Part shown: in pieces, positions 1 through 11,676 of the stretch
Layout of the letters: each line of letters starts with the position of its first letter
Position numbering within the stretch: the stretch's first letter is position 1
NCBI GenBank assembly: GCA_029204225.1
Contig: CM055108.1
Span: 6,201,599 to 6,265,598 of the forward strand
Source of the DNA: Diphasiastrum complanatum
Lineage: Eukaryota > Streptophyta > Lycopodiopsida > Lycopodiales > Lycopodiaceae
DNA: 64,000 bases
Direction: 5' to 3'
The notes under the pieces: generated by a model
The model's database searches: none
What the model was told of the DNA's origin: nothing
The model's input: the letters and a program-made list of their open reading frames with translations, nothing else
Translations under genes and position numbers: made by a program

Positions 1-361
1 TGTGGATAGGGCACATGAGACCTAACAATAGAAATACCTATGGCTCACATTCACAAGGAGGAAGCAAGAAGCTCTCACTTGCAAATGAGCCAAAAGATTC
101 AAAAATTGATGTCTATTGCCTAGTTATAGACAATGCTCTTACTTAACTAAACATAACTATCTTGAAGGATACTTAGCCCTTGTTAAGTATTATTTAGGCT
201 ACATTGGGCCCTTAGTGGCCTATTATCTTTATTAATTACTTTGAAGGGCCTAAAGAGGGAACTGCCTTGTTCTTGAGGCTAATAGCTCCTTTTGGGCCTA
301 CAAAGCTTACATTGGATATTATCTTGCATGTATAAGCATGGACGTACTAAAGTACATGACA
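1..361 (-). repeat. LTR of family A, minus orientation
   Basis: This stretch is the reverse complement of the LTR at 3811-4166, with scattered substitutions and small indels along its whole length. In minus orientation it starts TGTCATGTACT at 361 and reads to position 1, where the window cuts in, so the repeat may extend further left. The sequence just upstream of its start (362 onward) is not purine-rich, so it is more likely a 5' LTR whose body lies off the window, or a solo LTR, than a 3' LTR. Confidence 0.75.
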
Positions 362-738
362 ATACAACCCCACACGTGTGTTTTGTTTGCGAATTATTCG
401 CGACACCTATCTTCGATGGAAGATGATAGCAAGGCTACTGCCTTGTCATTTTTCTCCCTCCATTTGCGTAGTTCCTTGTCTGATGTCGTAGGCATCTCTA
501 CTGTGCCATCCACCCAGGGAAAGAGTCCTTCGCCCTTGAGTATGAGTGATGTCTTAACTTTCTAGGCTAGAAAGTTAGATCCTGAAGAATCAAGAATTGT
601 GCAGATCTTGCTCTGCATGCTGCTAATTGAAGCCATTGCTTCTGAAGTCTGTTCCCTCGTTGATGGTTGTTTGTCTGAATGCTGATAGCTTCTTGGCTAT
701 GTCAAATTATGACAAGATAGGCACTGCTCTGATACCAC
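362..738 (-). mobile_element. Leader fragment of copia family B with primer-binding site
   Basis: On the minus strand the motif TGGTATCAGAGC (726-737 on plus as its complement) is the standard plant primer-binding site for initiator methionine tRNA. It lies one base from the end of the LTR at 739-1733. The remaining ~360 bases are the start of the internal region, cut off at 362 by the family A LTR. No gag reading frame is recognisable; short ORFs here look like chance. Confidence 0.6.
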
Positions 739-1733
739 TGATGAAAGTTGGCTTTGGCAAATCATTCGCGAAACTGTCACTACCACGAAGCAACCACGAT
801 TCTCTTGTGATTCGGATGGAGTTCAGATGTGGTCGCTGGACACTGCCAACTGAATCACTCCTACAGTCCTCCAGAATGTAGTCAGGCACATCTGATCTAC
901 GTTTATAAATTAATGCAGCATTCAACGAATTCAAAAAATGTGCGGAATTGAAGTTAATGGGAGAATCAGACACACGAATAATAGCAGACACATTTGCATA
1001 TAAGATCATACAATGAAAAAAAGACATGTGCACAATGGCTACAAGGTCATCTATTGAATTTCTTTGATTCTTCAAGCACTGCATGCAGACCACGCAGTGC
1101 GTTGGCATGAGAGAAATACAGTTCTCTCACAAATAGATGTCTCACTTACTAGCAGACTTGTGGATCACTATGGATCCTGATCATAGAACTTGTCTCGCAT
1201 GCAGGCGGACTTCTTGTCTGTATTTCGTCTTGATTGCTTACTAGCATCAGACTACTACACTGTATGTGTATTCTATCATCACGTGTCAAGTAGCATCCAG
1301 CAAGTATATAGTCGTTCTATGTAACTTTTAAGATTAGAGTGACTAAACATCTACAACTAATCTAAAAATTACAAAAGTGGCAGATTAGCCACGACCTAGA
1401 GTGTATCTGCTGACATCATACCATCTGATCATATATCTGTACTTCTGGGTACTTGCATGATCTTTGCTGGTACTCTTTGGAGCGTGAGGACAAAAAGTCT
1501 TTTCGCGACGTTTTTCGTGTCGCGTCGTTGGTTTCGTTTCCATCGTCTGACTTTCTCGTGCTTGACCGCAAAAGATTCTTGTTCGCGAATCTTTCATGTT
1601 CATGTCTTCTCGTCAGGTGTTCGCGAATCTTTCGTGCTTCGTGTCTCTTGACTTTCGTGTTCGCAAACGTCTTCGTCAGGAAGAGGGCTGAAAGCTAGCA
1701 AAGCTTTGTAATTAGAAACATTTTGTTTCTTCA
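739..1733 (-). repeat. 5' LTR of copia family B
   Basis: On the minus strand this 995-base block begins TGAAGAAACAAAATG and ends CTTTCATCA just before the primer-binding site, giving the usual TG...CA ends. About 700 bases are recognisably similar to 61235-61925, where the same sequence follows a purine tract and RNase H coding sequence. That identifies it as an LTR. The coding body of this copy is absent from the window. Short ORFs inside it are not genes. Confidence 0.7.
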
Positions 1734-1741
1734 ATTATCAG

Positions 1742-2284
1742 TATGAGGAGCACAATGACAACAATTCAGATCAATATTATCACTATGAGGAGCACAATGA
1801 CAATAATTCAGATCAATATGAGCAACACGACTCATATGGAGACTGTTTGGGTTATGATGAAAGCTTTTTTGAACAAAATAAAAACCATGAGCTATATCAG
1901 TCGAATCACTCTAATATTGATGGTGGTTTTTATAGTAGTGACAGTGATGGTGAGTTATATTCACGACAATCAAAACATCTACGCAATTCACAAGGTTGTG
2001 AGCACACACTGCGGTACATGAGTTCTAGTGCTAACTTGAACAATCATCATCTCTTGTGCAACGTTGCATACAGAATAGCACTATCAATAATGCCTCCTCA
2101 TACCCATTGTAGTTTATCATTACTATTGTTCAATGGACAATTGAGCCCTACTGAAGAAGTGATGGAAGAACTGCAGGTTTTGAACCAACAAAAAAACATA
2201 CTAAGTAAAATACAGGCCACACAAGATCTGATAGTTATAATGTTGCAAGGAATGAAAAAAAAAATCGGCAAGCTGATGAGGTGA
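1742..2284 (+). pseudogene. Acidic, Asn/Ser-rich ORF in family A element
   Basis: A reading frame open from 1742 to the stop at 2284 (first ATG 1847). It begins with two tandem copies of a 14-residue unit, YEEHNDNNSDQY plus two residues, then an acidic, Asn/Ser/His-rich stretch. The C-terminal part (VMEELQVLNQQKNILSK) is helix-prone. No reverse transcriptase, integrase or gag motif is visible and I do not recognise the protein. It lies inside the element that ends with the purine tract and LTR at 3798-4166, so it is probably a decayed accessory or 3' ORF of that retroelement. Its 5' end abuts the copia LTR at 1733, so the true N-terminus may be missing. Confidence 0.4.
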
Positions 2285-2295
2285 AATGAGAAAGA

Positions 2296-2901
2296 TTGTT
2301 TGCTAGCCTATCTGGTGGTCAAGACAAAATTGCGGGAGCTGATCAAAGATGCAATGAGCCATCTACATCTTTCCAACTACAATCTCCATCACAAAATGTA
2401 ACACCTTCTCAAGATGTCCGAAGAATTGACATGGACAAGAAAAAACAGGCATTACATAGTCTTATTGAATATTTGGTGAGACTCGAAAATGACAGGGGAA
2501 CGTTGGAACAACGAGTGCAACATGATGAAGAAGAACAACTATAAACAATGGGAAAGCTTGTTCCGCAAATCGATCAACCAACTTCGTCAACAATTCTTGA
2601 TTCCCCATTGAATTCACAAAAAAAAGCCAACCAACATTTATGCAGTGCTATGGAATGTTTACAGAATTGGCAACATAGATGTAATTTCCAATTTGAATCT
2701 AGCAAGAAAATTCCAAATGCGAGCACAATGTCAATGCAAAGACACAGAAAATCAGTTGAGGATAATGAAGATGATGCAGAGGATTATGAGGACAATATTT
2801 TTGTTTTCGATATTGATTTTCAATTGAGCAGTACAAGGGCCAATTCAGGCAATGAAGTGGTCAATGAGACAAATCACTCAAGGAACCCCCATCTTCCTTG
2901 A
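2296..2901 (+). pseudogene. Unrecognised acidic/coiled-coil ORF pair, family A element
   Basis: Two frames nearly touch: 2296-2544 and 2548-2901. The first has a charged segment likely to be helical (KKKQALHSLIEYLVRLENDR). The second ends in an acidic run (DNEDDAEDYEDN). They read like one protein interrupted by single stops or frameshifts and continue the composition of the ORF at 1742-2284. No known domain is visible. They may belong to one accessory ORF of the LTR element ending at 4166; a captured plant gene is also possible. Confidence 0.35.
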
Positions 2902-2939
2902 AATCATAAGAACTATCACATCACATTGAACCAGAAGAC

Positions 2940-3731
2940 TTGTCTAGAACGTCTTGTGAAATGAGATTAATAGACAAGGATACAACTGATCTATATGAAT
3001 GTTTCACATTCAGTATAGAGTGCACAATGGAATGTGATGAAACTTGTATTATACAAGCTGGAAATTGTCCTAACTATGAGATGGGACAAACAATCAAAGA
3101 TCCATTATATCATAGTTTTCAGTTTGTGGTTCAAAATATTGGAGATATCAATATTTTCGAACATGATGATGTAATCTACATAAAAAATTTCGTAGAGACT
3201 TTGAGTGAAAGAGATACCATCACTCTTTGCAAGCATCTCATTCACTTGATATTCTTGGAAATGAATGTCCATTCAAAATAACATTTGTCATTTTCGGAGA
3301 TGATCAATACAACATATTGGTTCCTATTTTGGATCATGCCAATAATTCCTTCATGCAGGATCTTCACAATTCAGATGCAAGGCTTATGGTTATCATTGAA
3401 GCATTTGGATTGAACAACAAAGTGACTACCCAACAACATGACAAAATCTTCAGACCAGCACAACCAGATGCAATGCTAAAATATGATCCTAAAGAAATTG
3501 GATAGAACATCCAATTTATTATGATGTCGAAGAAGCAGACAACAAACGAGGATATTGCGATTTGATTGTCAAAAAACAATATGGTGTTTCATCCATCTCT
3601 TCTTCGGCCATCTTTTCTCCTTCATGGGAACAAAGATTACAATTTGAAGCTAACAAAATGGATTCAATTCGACAGCTTTGGATCTATACTGAGGAAATAA
3701 GTTTGTGGACGACACATCCTCATCAATCCTG
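2940..3731 (+). pseudogene. Unrecognised Cys-containing ORF next to the 3' LTR
   Basis: Frame 2940-3281 carries several cysteines (CTMECDETC). Near 3250 the frame shifts into 3227-3505 (FVIFGDDQYNILVPILDHAN), and after a stop at ~3505 coding-like sequence continues to about 3731. The frames dovetail, so one ancestral protein of roughly 260 residues with one frameshift and one stop is likely. It sits directly before the purine tract and 3' LTR, where some plant LTR elements keep an envelope-like or accessory ORF. I see no signal peptide, transmembrane segment or known motif, so no function is assigned. Confidence 0.4.
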
Positions 3732-3797
3732 AGTGACTACTTAACCAAGGCGATCAAGCTGCAGACAAGCATCTTCATTTTTTAGGACAAAAATGTT

Positions 3798-4166
3798 TAA
3801 GTAGGGGGAGTGTCATGTATTACTAGTACATTAGTGTTTATAAATGCATCAGAATATCCATTGTAAGCTTTGTAGGCCCTAAAGGAGCGATTAGCCTTAA
3901 GAACAAGGCGGTTCCCTCTTAGGGCCCTTCAAAGTGACTAATAATGATAATAGGCCAATAAGGGCCCAATGTAGTTTAAATAATACTTAAAAAGGGCTAA
4001 CTATCTCTCAAGATAGTTAAGTTAAGTAAGAGCATTGTCTATAACTAGACAAATACATCAATTTTTGAATCTTTTGGCTCATTTGCAAGTGAGAGCTTCT
4101 TGCTTCCTCCTTGTGAATGTGAGGCATAGGGATCTCCATTGTTAGGTCTCATGTGCCCTACCCACA
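3798..4166 (+). repeat. Polypurine tract and 3' LTR, family A
   Basis: The purine tract TAAGTAGGGGGAG (3798-3810) is immediately followed by TGTCATGTATTACTAG. The LTR runs to CCTACCCACA at 4166, giving TG...CA ends and 356 bases. It matches 1-361 in reverse complement. The matching 5' LTR for this plus-oriented copy is not in the window. Because the other copy is cut by the window edge, the right boundary is a minimum. Confidence 0.7.
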
Positions 4167-5158
4167 TGAATCCATGTTCAATTCCCATTGATTGTACTCT
4201 TTATTTCATTGCTAATGTGATTCCATTGAGATCTCATTGTTTCTAGCTTTCTATGGATATGCTATCTTGATGGTCTTGTACTTTTCTTGCTATTAGCTTT
4301 ACTTCTATTGTGATTGCTATTAGTTTGGGATTTGGCACATGACATGTATCATGAAATCTAATTAATTGAGGTTGAGTTCAAGCCCTTTAAAGTTTATTTA
4401 TAGGTCTTCAAGAACCATCAAGAAGAGGGAGAGAGATTGTCATGTTTTTTGTCCAAATCTTGCAAAAAACGATTAGATTTGATAGTTTTTTTATCCAATT
4501 TCATTTTATCTCCATTATATCTTTGTGAGAGAGTGTGAGGGTTGAGACCTCCAAGGAGAAAAAATGGGCCTTCCACCCTTTCACACTATCAAGCACTTGC
4601 CACTATGTGGCAGATGACCCCATTGTCACACAGGGGCAACTCAAAGCCATTTTTTGGGCCAGCCAATGTCCCCTGGCATGTTGAGCTTCCCTTGGCATAT
4701 TGGCTTGCATTTTGAAAATCTTTTAACCCTTTATTGACATATTCCTTTCAATGAAATGCATTTCAATTTTGACCTCACTAGTTGAAAGGTGATTGCTTGA
4801 AAAAAAAAAACTTAGAGCACCCTTCAACCTTTTAACATGAAAAGTTTCATACTTGCACTCCAAAACACAACACCTTGATAAAATGAACCAATCGTATGTC
4901 AAGATTCAAATGGGCCAATCATATTGTAGCCCTTCATTTAACACTTACCATCCAAATGTGAGATAGGGGTGGTCCATTGCCCTTCAACTCACTTGCCAAG
5001 ATTCAAAAAATGGCTGTCAAGTGGAGTGGAAGGGCAGGCAGAGGGACTTGCTAGAAGTGTGAAACTACCTTAAATCTAAATCACTTGTCACTTGAGAAAT
5101 TAGTGTAAACAAGGGCTTGGTTTCCAGCACACAAAATAAATGACTGAACATAAATGAC
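4167..5158. other. Intergenic DNA, no gene seen
   Basis: AT-rich sequence with short poly-A and GA tracts. No coding frame, LTR end or RNA motif is visible on either strand. It lies downstream of the hydrolase gene on the minus strand and may hold its 3' UTR. Confidence 0.5.
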
Positions 5159-7509
5159 TTAATCTGAATTTGGTCTTGTAACGGTAAAACAAATTAATAT
5201 TGCTGTTTTTGGGGCACCATTCTTGTTGCTGGAAACTCTGAACCACATCCCTTGCTGAAACCTTCTTCTATTTAAGGTTGAAAATTTGCCGCATTTTTTT
5301 GTAAGAATTGTGTAGATATTTAAATGAGTCAGATTCCACAGTAGCTCAATTAACTTGTGTAATGACATCAGGCGAGGTTGGATCTCTCTCATCCTGGAAG
5401 TGAAAGGTGATTTCATGCTCTCTTGTATCAAATGATCTACAACCTCCAAAGTTGCATCAGCATCTGCAATATCAATATAATTTCCAATGGTTAAAACATG
5501 AATAACTCACACTTCAAGATACTTTTGATTGAAAAAAATATCAAAAAAGTTTCAGAGCTGATTTCTCCAGCAGATTCAGAATGACATACTTGCAAAAATT
5601 TCTGATTCATCATATGTAGTTTTCTGGTGATACCTAATAGTGGAATGGTGTGGCCTTCAGAATGCTCGATGACCAATGGACTTTCGAACAATTTAACAAA
5701 CTCCTCCCCATGGTTCCTTGAATAGTCCTTCCTACCTGCAATTACAGGTACAAGTTTATTTGATAAAAGCCCAGAATTAGTGGTGTGTTAAGCAAGCATT
5801 GCAACTAATTTGGAACACAAACATCTGAAAAGGTTCCTTTCGATATATATATATAAAGAAAGATTCCTTTTTATGACACAGTATTTATACTACTTGACAA
5901 TTAGCAAGGCTTTCTGTGGACCACAATAGTACATTCCATTTTCCAAGGAGACATACTAGTTAATAAGACATCATATCTGCAATCTGTCTGTCACCAAAAA
6001 GTGCATTCATAGCTGCTTTACCTTCATTTGGACAATTATAAATGTAAAGTTTTGTTTTTTGGAGTTTATATTCAGGAAAAGAAAGCCATATATCACTGGT
6101 GCCTGAAAATCTGTGCACCAGAGGTTGCACTTATAGCTTGTCTCGCTGTTTCTAATTTGCATCTGTAAATTGGTGAGCCAACTGTTGCAGGTCAAAAAGC
6201 TAGATGTAAGATTCCCCCAACTTTTCATGTTGATTGACAAGCGAAAATGAAGACTGTGATCCAGACCTATGAAATGTACTGATGGGCATCTTATAGTTCC
6301 TTGATATGCTGACTCCAGCTGTGGAGATGGAAGCTTTGCACCCGAGATGATGACAATCAAGCGAAGCGGCTCTGCATTCTGAAGCGCTAGACCCTGACAC
6401 CAACCATAGTTTCGTTAACCATGTAGTCTGACATGATAGCGGATATCCTAGTTGGAAATGCTTTTATAAAGGTTGCGTGCTCAGGTGATATTTCTGGCAT
6501 ATTAAAGCTGGTATATACGTGCTAATAATTGGTTTCTCCACAATCAAAGTTGGATCACAGAACACAACGGTGCTAATAAATGGGCTTTCAAGTGCTTGAT
6601 GAGAAAAGAAGGAGATAAGTGTTCGCTTTATTCTCTGTCCAGTATGCTCTATACCTTCTCTTGAAGACTAGCCAGATACGCTGATAAAACAGCTCCCTGC
6701 AGGCCATGGAAAATGCATGCTATGAGAATAAAAAGAAATTGAGGTTTCCGAAAGGCAGCCAGAACAAGTTTCAAGGAAAAATGACAAAAGTATCCACGTG
6801 ATCCACATAATAGCACATCCATTGCATCACCCAGATTCAAATATCTGCGACCTGATGACAAATTGGTTCAGTTTTTCTCAAACAAGTAGTGCAAATTGAT
6901 ATATGCGGGGGGAAAAGTGACCTGCGAAAAGCCTAAAAGTCCATCGAATGGACCATTATCCTTTATGTACTGCTCAATGTACTCAATAGCTTCTGGAAGG
7001 CCCTCATATTCGGTAAATTCCTGCAAGCAGCAGCCAAATCTCAAAAGCAAGGTCTGAGTGAATGATTTTGTCTTTGCTTAGATTGGAAAGGCTAATACTT
7101 CGCAGCATTCTTTGGGCTCACCTTGTTGAAGCTGAACCATTCAAAATAAGGTGGGAATACGCCTTCCACCTCCGACTTTCCGGCCGCTGGAAACGGTGCT
7201 TGTAGATATGTCTGTCTGAAATGGCAAAACACGAAAAGCAAAATCCTGAGAAATGGAGTTGATGCTGAGAACGAAAACCCAAAATCTATGCATTTGAGGA
7301 AAACCAGATCCAGTTCCAAATAAAAAATAAAGTGCCCAATTTAGTACTACCAAATCAAGGAGCTCGTGAATTGAATCATCCCATTTACACAACTGCCTTC
7401 TCAAAATCTTGGCACTTGTTCTGACCCCATGTAAGCATAACAGCCGTAGCCTGCGCCCAATCTGAGCTTCATCAAATGCCTCAATTCCCATGACAGACAT
7501 GAAATCCAT
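5159..7509 (-). CDS. FSH1-family serine hydrolase, seven exons
   Basis: Predicted alpha/beta-hydrolase of the FSH1/OVCA2 family; substrate unknown, likely a carboxylesterase. Exons on the minus strand: 7351-7509, 7122-7211, 6922-7020, 6655-6696, 6267-6393, 5634-5735, 5159-5463. All introns are GT/AG and phases match, giving 307 residues. The N-terminus has RLRLLCLHGVRTSAKIL, the typical oxyanion-loop strand. The nucleophile elbow GFSQG spans the exon 3/4 junction. A GRKD segment and EGHTIPLL supply the likely Asp and His of the triad. The start at 7509 is the first ATG of the exon; two in-frame ATGs follow within seven codons. About 70 residues after HLIQESM exceed the usual family length, so the last exon may be retained intron or a changed 3' end. 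Confidence 0.85.
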
Positions 7510-8916
7510 GTTAAAGGAGATCAGGTGGAGCCAATCCTTGAATGTATATTAGCTAACAAGAGACTAAAGGCAGGAACTGTCCTCCAATAGTGGTGAGTTC
7601 GTTAGGAATAGTGGGTGATTTAGTTAGGAATTGTTGTCTTCTCATTGAGGGTAGGAGCTCAAATCTGATTCCACCACACAAGATCTGATTCCATACAAGA
7701 GAGAAAAGAAAGCAAGGACACACCCAACTGATGAAACAAGCTGAGAATTCAGTAAATGCTTCCAGGATGAAGCATAAACAAAGTAGCAAGATCAGCTCCC
7801 AAAGATGAAGCATAGACAAGTAGCAAGATTTGCAATGAGAGGAAAGAAGCTCCAACATACTATCAAAACTAAGGGCAGTCTTATATTAGTGGCAAGTCGG
7901 TCTTATATTAGTGGCAAGTCTCTTTTGCCTTGGCCTTTCACTTGAGGCCCATTATTTGAATATTGATAAGAGAGTTGACTGCCCAATGGACCATCTTCCT
8001 TTTAAGCTATGTTGGTAAATGCTAAATGAAGGATCTAAATTTGATTGTCAAGTTCGAATCTTGGTCATACCACTGGACCATTTTTCTTGACTTGCCCCTC
8101 ACAACTCAACATGCCAAACAATGTCCCTAGTTCTAAAAGTTGGGCTTGAGTTGCCCTTACATCATAAGGGTCCCATGCCACCTCAGTTTTCACAAATTGT
8201 CAACTAAACATGAGTCTCAAATTGGGGGAGACCAATTTTTTTAGTTGGACAAATGGGAGAACTCATTTTGAATATGGGACTTGTTAAGCAGTGCAGTTTG
8301 AAACAACCTTAAAATGAGCACAAGTAAACCACAAGAAGACAAACTGCTAGGATGCTATGACTGTGTCTCGGATAACCAATTTCTTCTTTAAAATGCAAGA
8401 AATTTTGTATTTATTGTTTTCAATTGTAAGAAATTTGTGTAAGGTAGTTTAATATAAAGCTTGTGTTACATACCTTTATTGAGTTAACAAAATAATTCAT
8501 TAATGTAAATTTCTAATATTATGTCGGCAAGCTATTTGGGATTTAGGATTTAGAAGGCAAGAATTTTAAAAACTTAACTTGTTCTAGAGAATGTAAGAAA
8601 TTGAAGGGAAACCCTAAAGAGGTTTCTCAAACAATGATACATGATGTAAAAAGCTTTAAAATAAAATGTTAAGTCATGGATGTGGAGAATCAAATCATGA
8701 GATTCTTGTCTTCTCATTCTCACATTTTAAATCTTAATAAGCAAAATTCAAATCATAAAATGGAAAAGACATTTGTATGTATGTAGAAAATTTTGCTATG
8801 TACTATGGCACATGAAAATTTGTCCATGTGACCACAAAAAAATAGCTATAATTTTTAGAAGACCTGAAAATGGCCAGAATCTATTATATATAATCCATTA
8901 TGTGGGGGGGGGAAGA
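7510..8916. other. Upstream region of hydrolase gene, no gene seen
   Basis: Contains the putative promoter and 5' UTR of the minus-strand hydrolase near its left end. The rest is AT-rich with no recognisable coding frame or repeat boundary. A short G run (8902-8912) borders the copia LTR. Confidence 0.4.
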
Positions 8917-8918
8917 CT

Positions 8919-9175
8919 TAGAATTTGCTTTGCACAGGAACACAGATCATGCTACACAATAACACAGACAGAAAACACTCTCCACAGCAAGCTCATATAG
9001 CAACTTTATTTCTCAAAATGAAATTACACTATATATATAGTTGTTCACTCAGGTAACCCATGCATGACCCAGGTTGTCGTTGGCGGGACGCGTGTCCCGT
9101 CGACTTGCCTCGTGGTGAGGCCAACTGATCCTTATCCACTGATAGGACCCACAGTACAGTAGCACAGTGATTCTA
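8919..9175 (-). repeat. 3' LTR of copia element
   Basis: Matches 14355-14611 with about 12 differences. The ends by alignment are TAGAAT...ATTCTA rather than TG...CA, and identity extends two or three bases further on each side. The RNase H stop codon lies at its start on the minus strand. Confidence 0.8.
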
Positions 9176-9931
9176 CTTATCAAACTTTTCTCCAACAAGT
9201 GGCTTAGTGAAAATATCAGCTAGTTGTTTTTTTGTGCTACAATGAACAACATGAATTTCACAACTCAGCAGCCTCTCACATATAAAGTGATACTGAATCT
9301 CAATGTGTTTAGTTCTTGCATGGAACATTGGATTCGTTGCTAGATGAATGCCACTCTGACTGTCGCTATGTAAAGTCATGGGATTTTTCTGCTTCATGCC
9401 AACTTCTTCCAAGATTTGTCTCAACCATATAGCTTCTTGTGCTGCACTACAGATTGCCTTATACTCGGCCTTTGTGGTGGAAAGAGCAATTGTACTTTGC
9501 CTCTTACTAGACCAGGAAAAGCAACTACCACAAAACTGGAATACATACCTTGTGGTAGATCTATGATCATCATAGTCACCTCCCCAATCTGCATCCACAT
9601 AGCCACACACCTCAGGTAAACCATCATGCTTCCTGTAGATCAAGCCATACTCTGAAGTGCCTTTTACATAACGCAAAATGCGTTTAGTTGACTTCCAATG
9701 CGTTTTCGTAGGTGCTGCCATAAACTGACTTACAATGCCAACAAAATAGCATATATCTGGTCTAGTCGTGGTAAAGTAAATCAAGCTCCCTACCAACTGC
9801 CTATACAACGTAGCATCAAATGACTGTGACTCATCGAGCTTAGAAAGCTTTTTACCTGGTTCAATAGGAGTATTTACTGGTTTGCAATCCTGCAACCTAA
9901 ACCTATGCAACAACTCTTTGACATACTTCAC
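9173..9931 (-). pseudogene. Copia RNase H domain
   Basis: C-terminal end of the copia pol. It opens with the RT connection (LLHRFRLQDCKPVNTP), then the RNase H hallmarks: GYVDADWGGD (first Asp), TKAEYKAI (Glu), LHSDSQSGIHLA (Asp) and ADIFTKPL near the end. It removes the RNA strand during cDNA synthesis. In the reading frame it is separated from the upstream RT only by a single TAG at ~9932, which replaces a Gln or similar codon. The domain itself is intact for 252 residues and runs into the 3' LTR. Confidence 0.88.
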
Positions 9932-10843
9932 CTATGTTAAACCCACTTCGTGTCCTTTTTGCCACACCTCTACTCCAAGGCAATAATGCATCAGGCTGAG
10001 ATCTGTCATCTCAAATTGTTCCATGAGGTCTTTCTTGATTATATCTATCATCTCTTGATTATTTCCCGTAATAATCAAGTCATCAACATAAAGAGCAATC
10101 AAAGCAACCATACCATCAAAGCATAAGACATATAGTTTTGGATCAGAGTGTGTTTTCACCATCCCCTTTGAACGAAAGTAGGCATCAATCCTGCTATACC
10201 AAGCACGTGGTGCATGTTTAAGACCATAAAGCGCTTTCTTCAAGCGACATACTTTATTTTCCTGTCCCTTCGCTACAAAGCCTTCAGGTTGATCCATGAA
10301 CACCTCTTCTTCCAACTCACCATTCAGAAAAGCTGATTTCACATCCATCTGATGCAAAGACCAACCAAAATGTGAAGCTAAAGCAACAAGTAGACGTAGA
10401 GTATTCCACTTACATACTGGCGCAAAGGTCTCCTCATAGTCGATGCCTTTGCTTTGTGCATACCCTTTGATCACCAATCTTGCCTTGTGCTTTGCTATAC
10501 TTCCATTTGCATGGTACTTAGTCCTATATACCCATTTGCAACCAATGAGTTTCTTGCCAAATGGTGGTTCTACTAAGTCCCATGTGCTATGCTTAGCAAT
10601 TGACTCCATCTCCTCTCCCATGGCCTTGACCCAAATGTCATCATCCTTCGCTTCACCATAAGTCGAAGGTTCTTTGCTTTGAATAATGCTAGATAAGAGA
10701 GCATAATTTGCTTTATACCTCTCAGGTTGTGTCTTCTCTCTTGTTGATCTTCGTAGCTCTCCCTGGCTAGATGATCCTGGAAAGTCATCCATGTCGCGGT
10801 TCTCCAACAATCTCTCAAACCACTTAGGGAGCATCTTTCCCAC
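9932..10843 (-). pseudogene. Copia reverse transcriptase domain
   Basis: Reverse transcriptase of the element. Recognisable in order: ERRST-like linker region, WVKAMGEEMESI, GCKWVYRTKY, KARLVIKGYAQ, the first catalytic block QMDVKSAFLNGELEEEVFM, ALYGLKHAPRAWY, and the active site LYVDDLIITG. Catalytic Asp residues are present. The frame is shifted relative to integrase near 10830 and ends in a stop at 9932, so the domain is intact but disconnected from both neighbours. Confidence 0.9.
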
Positions 10844-11676
10844 TGGATGTCTCTATCTTCTCAGCATCCTCGTCTTCATACATCTTGGACTCATCAAAGA
10901 TAACATCACGGCTTATTTGGACTTTGTTTTCCATTGGATCAAAACATCTATAGCCCTTCACGCGATCATCATATCCTAGGAATATACACTTGATAGCTTT
11001 TACATCAAGTTTACATCTCTCTTCCTTAGGAACGTGTAAAAAGGCCTTACATCCAAAGATTCGCAAGTGGTTCACCTTTGGCTTCTTCTTCGTGAATGCT
11101 TCCTCAGGTGTTATCTCTGGTATGGCAATGGTAGTACTTCTATTTTGAAGATAGACTGCCATACTGCATGCTTCTGACCAAAAATCCTTTGGTAGTTTCA
11201 TCTCAGCTAGCATAGATCTGGCACTTTCCACAATTGTACGATTCTTGCACTCAGCTACACCATTGAGAGCAGGAGTATAAGCTTGCGTAAATTGTCTTTT
11301 AATCCCACATTGATCACAAAGATCATTGAAGTCATTAGACTTGTACTCACCTCCACTATCTGATCTTAGGACTTTGATCTTCCTACCTGTCTGATTTTTG
11401 ACCAATGCTTTGAAGCTCTTGAAGTTGTCAAATGCATCTGATTTCTTCTTCAAGAAGTAGATCCACGTCTTACGTGACATATCATCAATAAAGGTCATGA
11501 AATAGAAGGCTTTATCTAAGGACATGGTCCTCATAGGCCCGCATAAATCTGTGTGGATTAAATCCAAGATGTCCTTTACTCTTGCAACACCCTCTTTATT
11601 GAACTTCTCTCGAATGCTGCTTCCCATATACACATGATTCGCACATCGATTTCAAGTGGTCTTCAATGGTAGGCAA
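10824..11676 (-). pseudogene. Copia integrase core
   Basis: DDE integrase core. The first Asp is in LIHTDLCGPM, the second in FIDDMSR, and the Glu in GVAECKN (usual copia form GVAERKN). VLRSDSGGEYKS and FGCKAFLHVP are the other family blocks. Integrase inserts the cDNA into chromosomal DNA. The zinc-binding end (CESCVYGKQ, ~11640) is joined through an in-frame stop and a one-base frameshift near 11630. Its 3' end is frameshifted into the RT frame near 10830. Confidence 0.88.
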
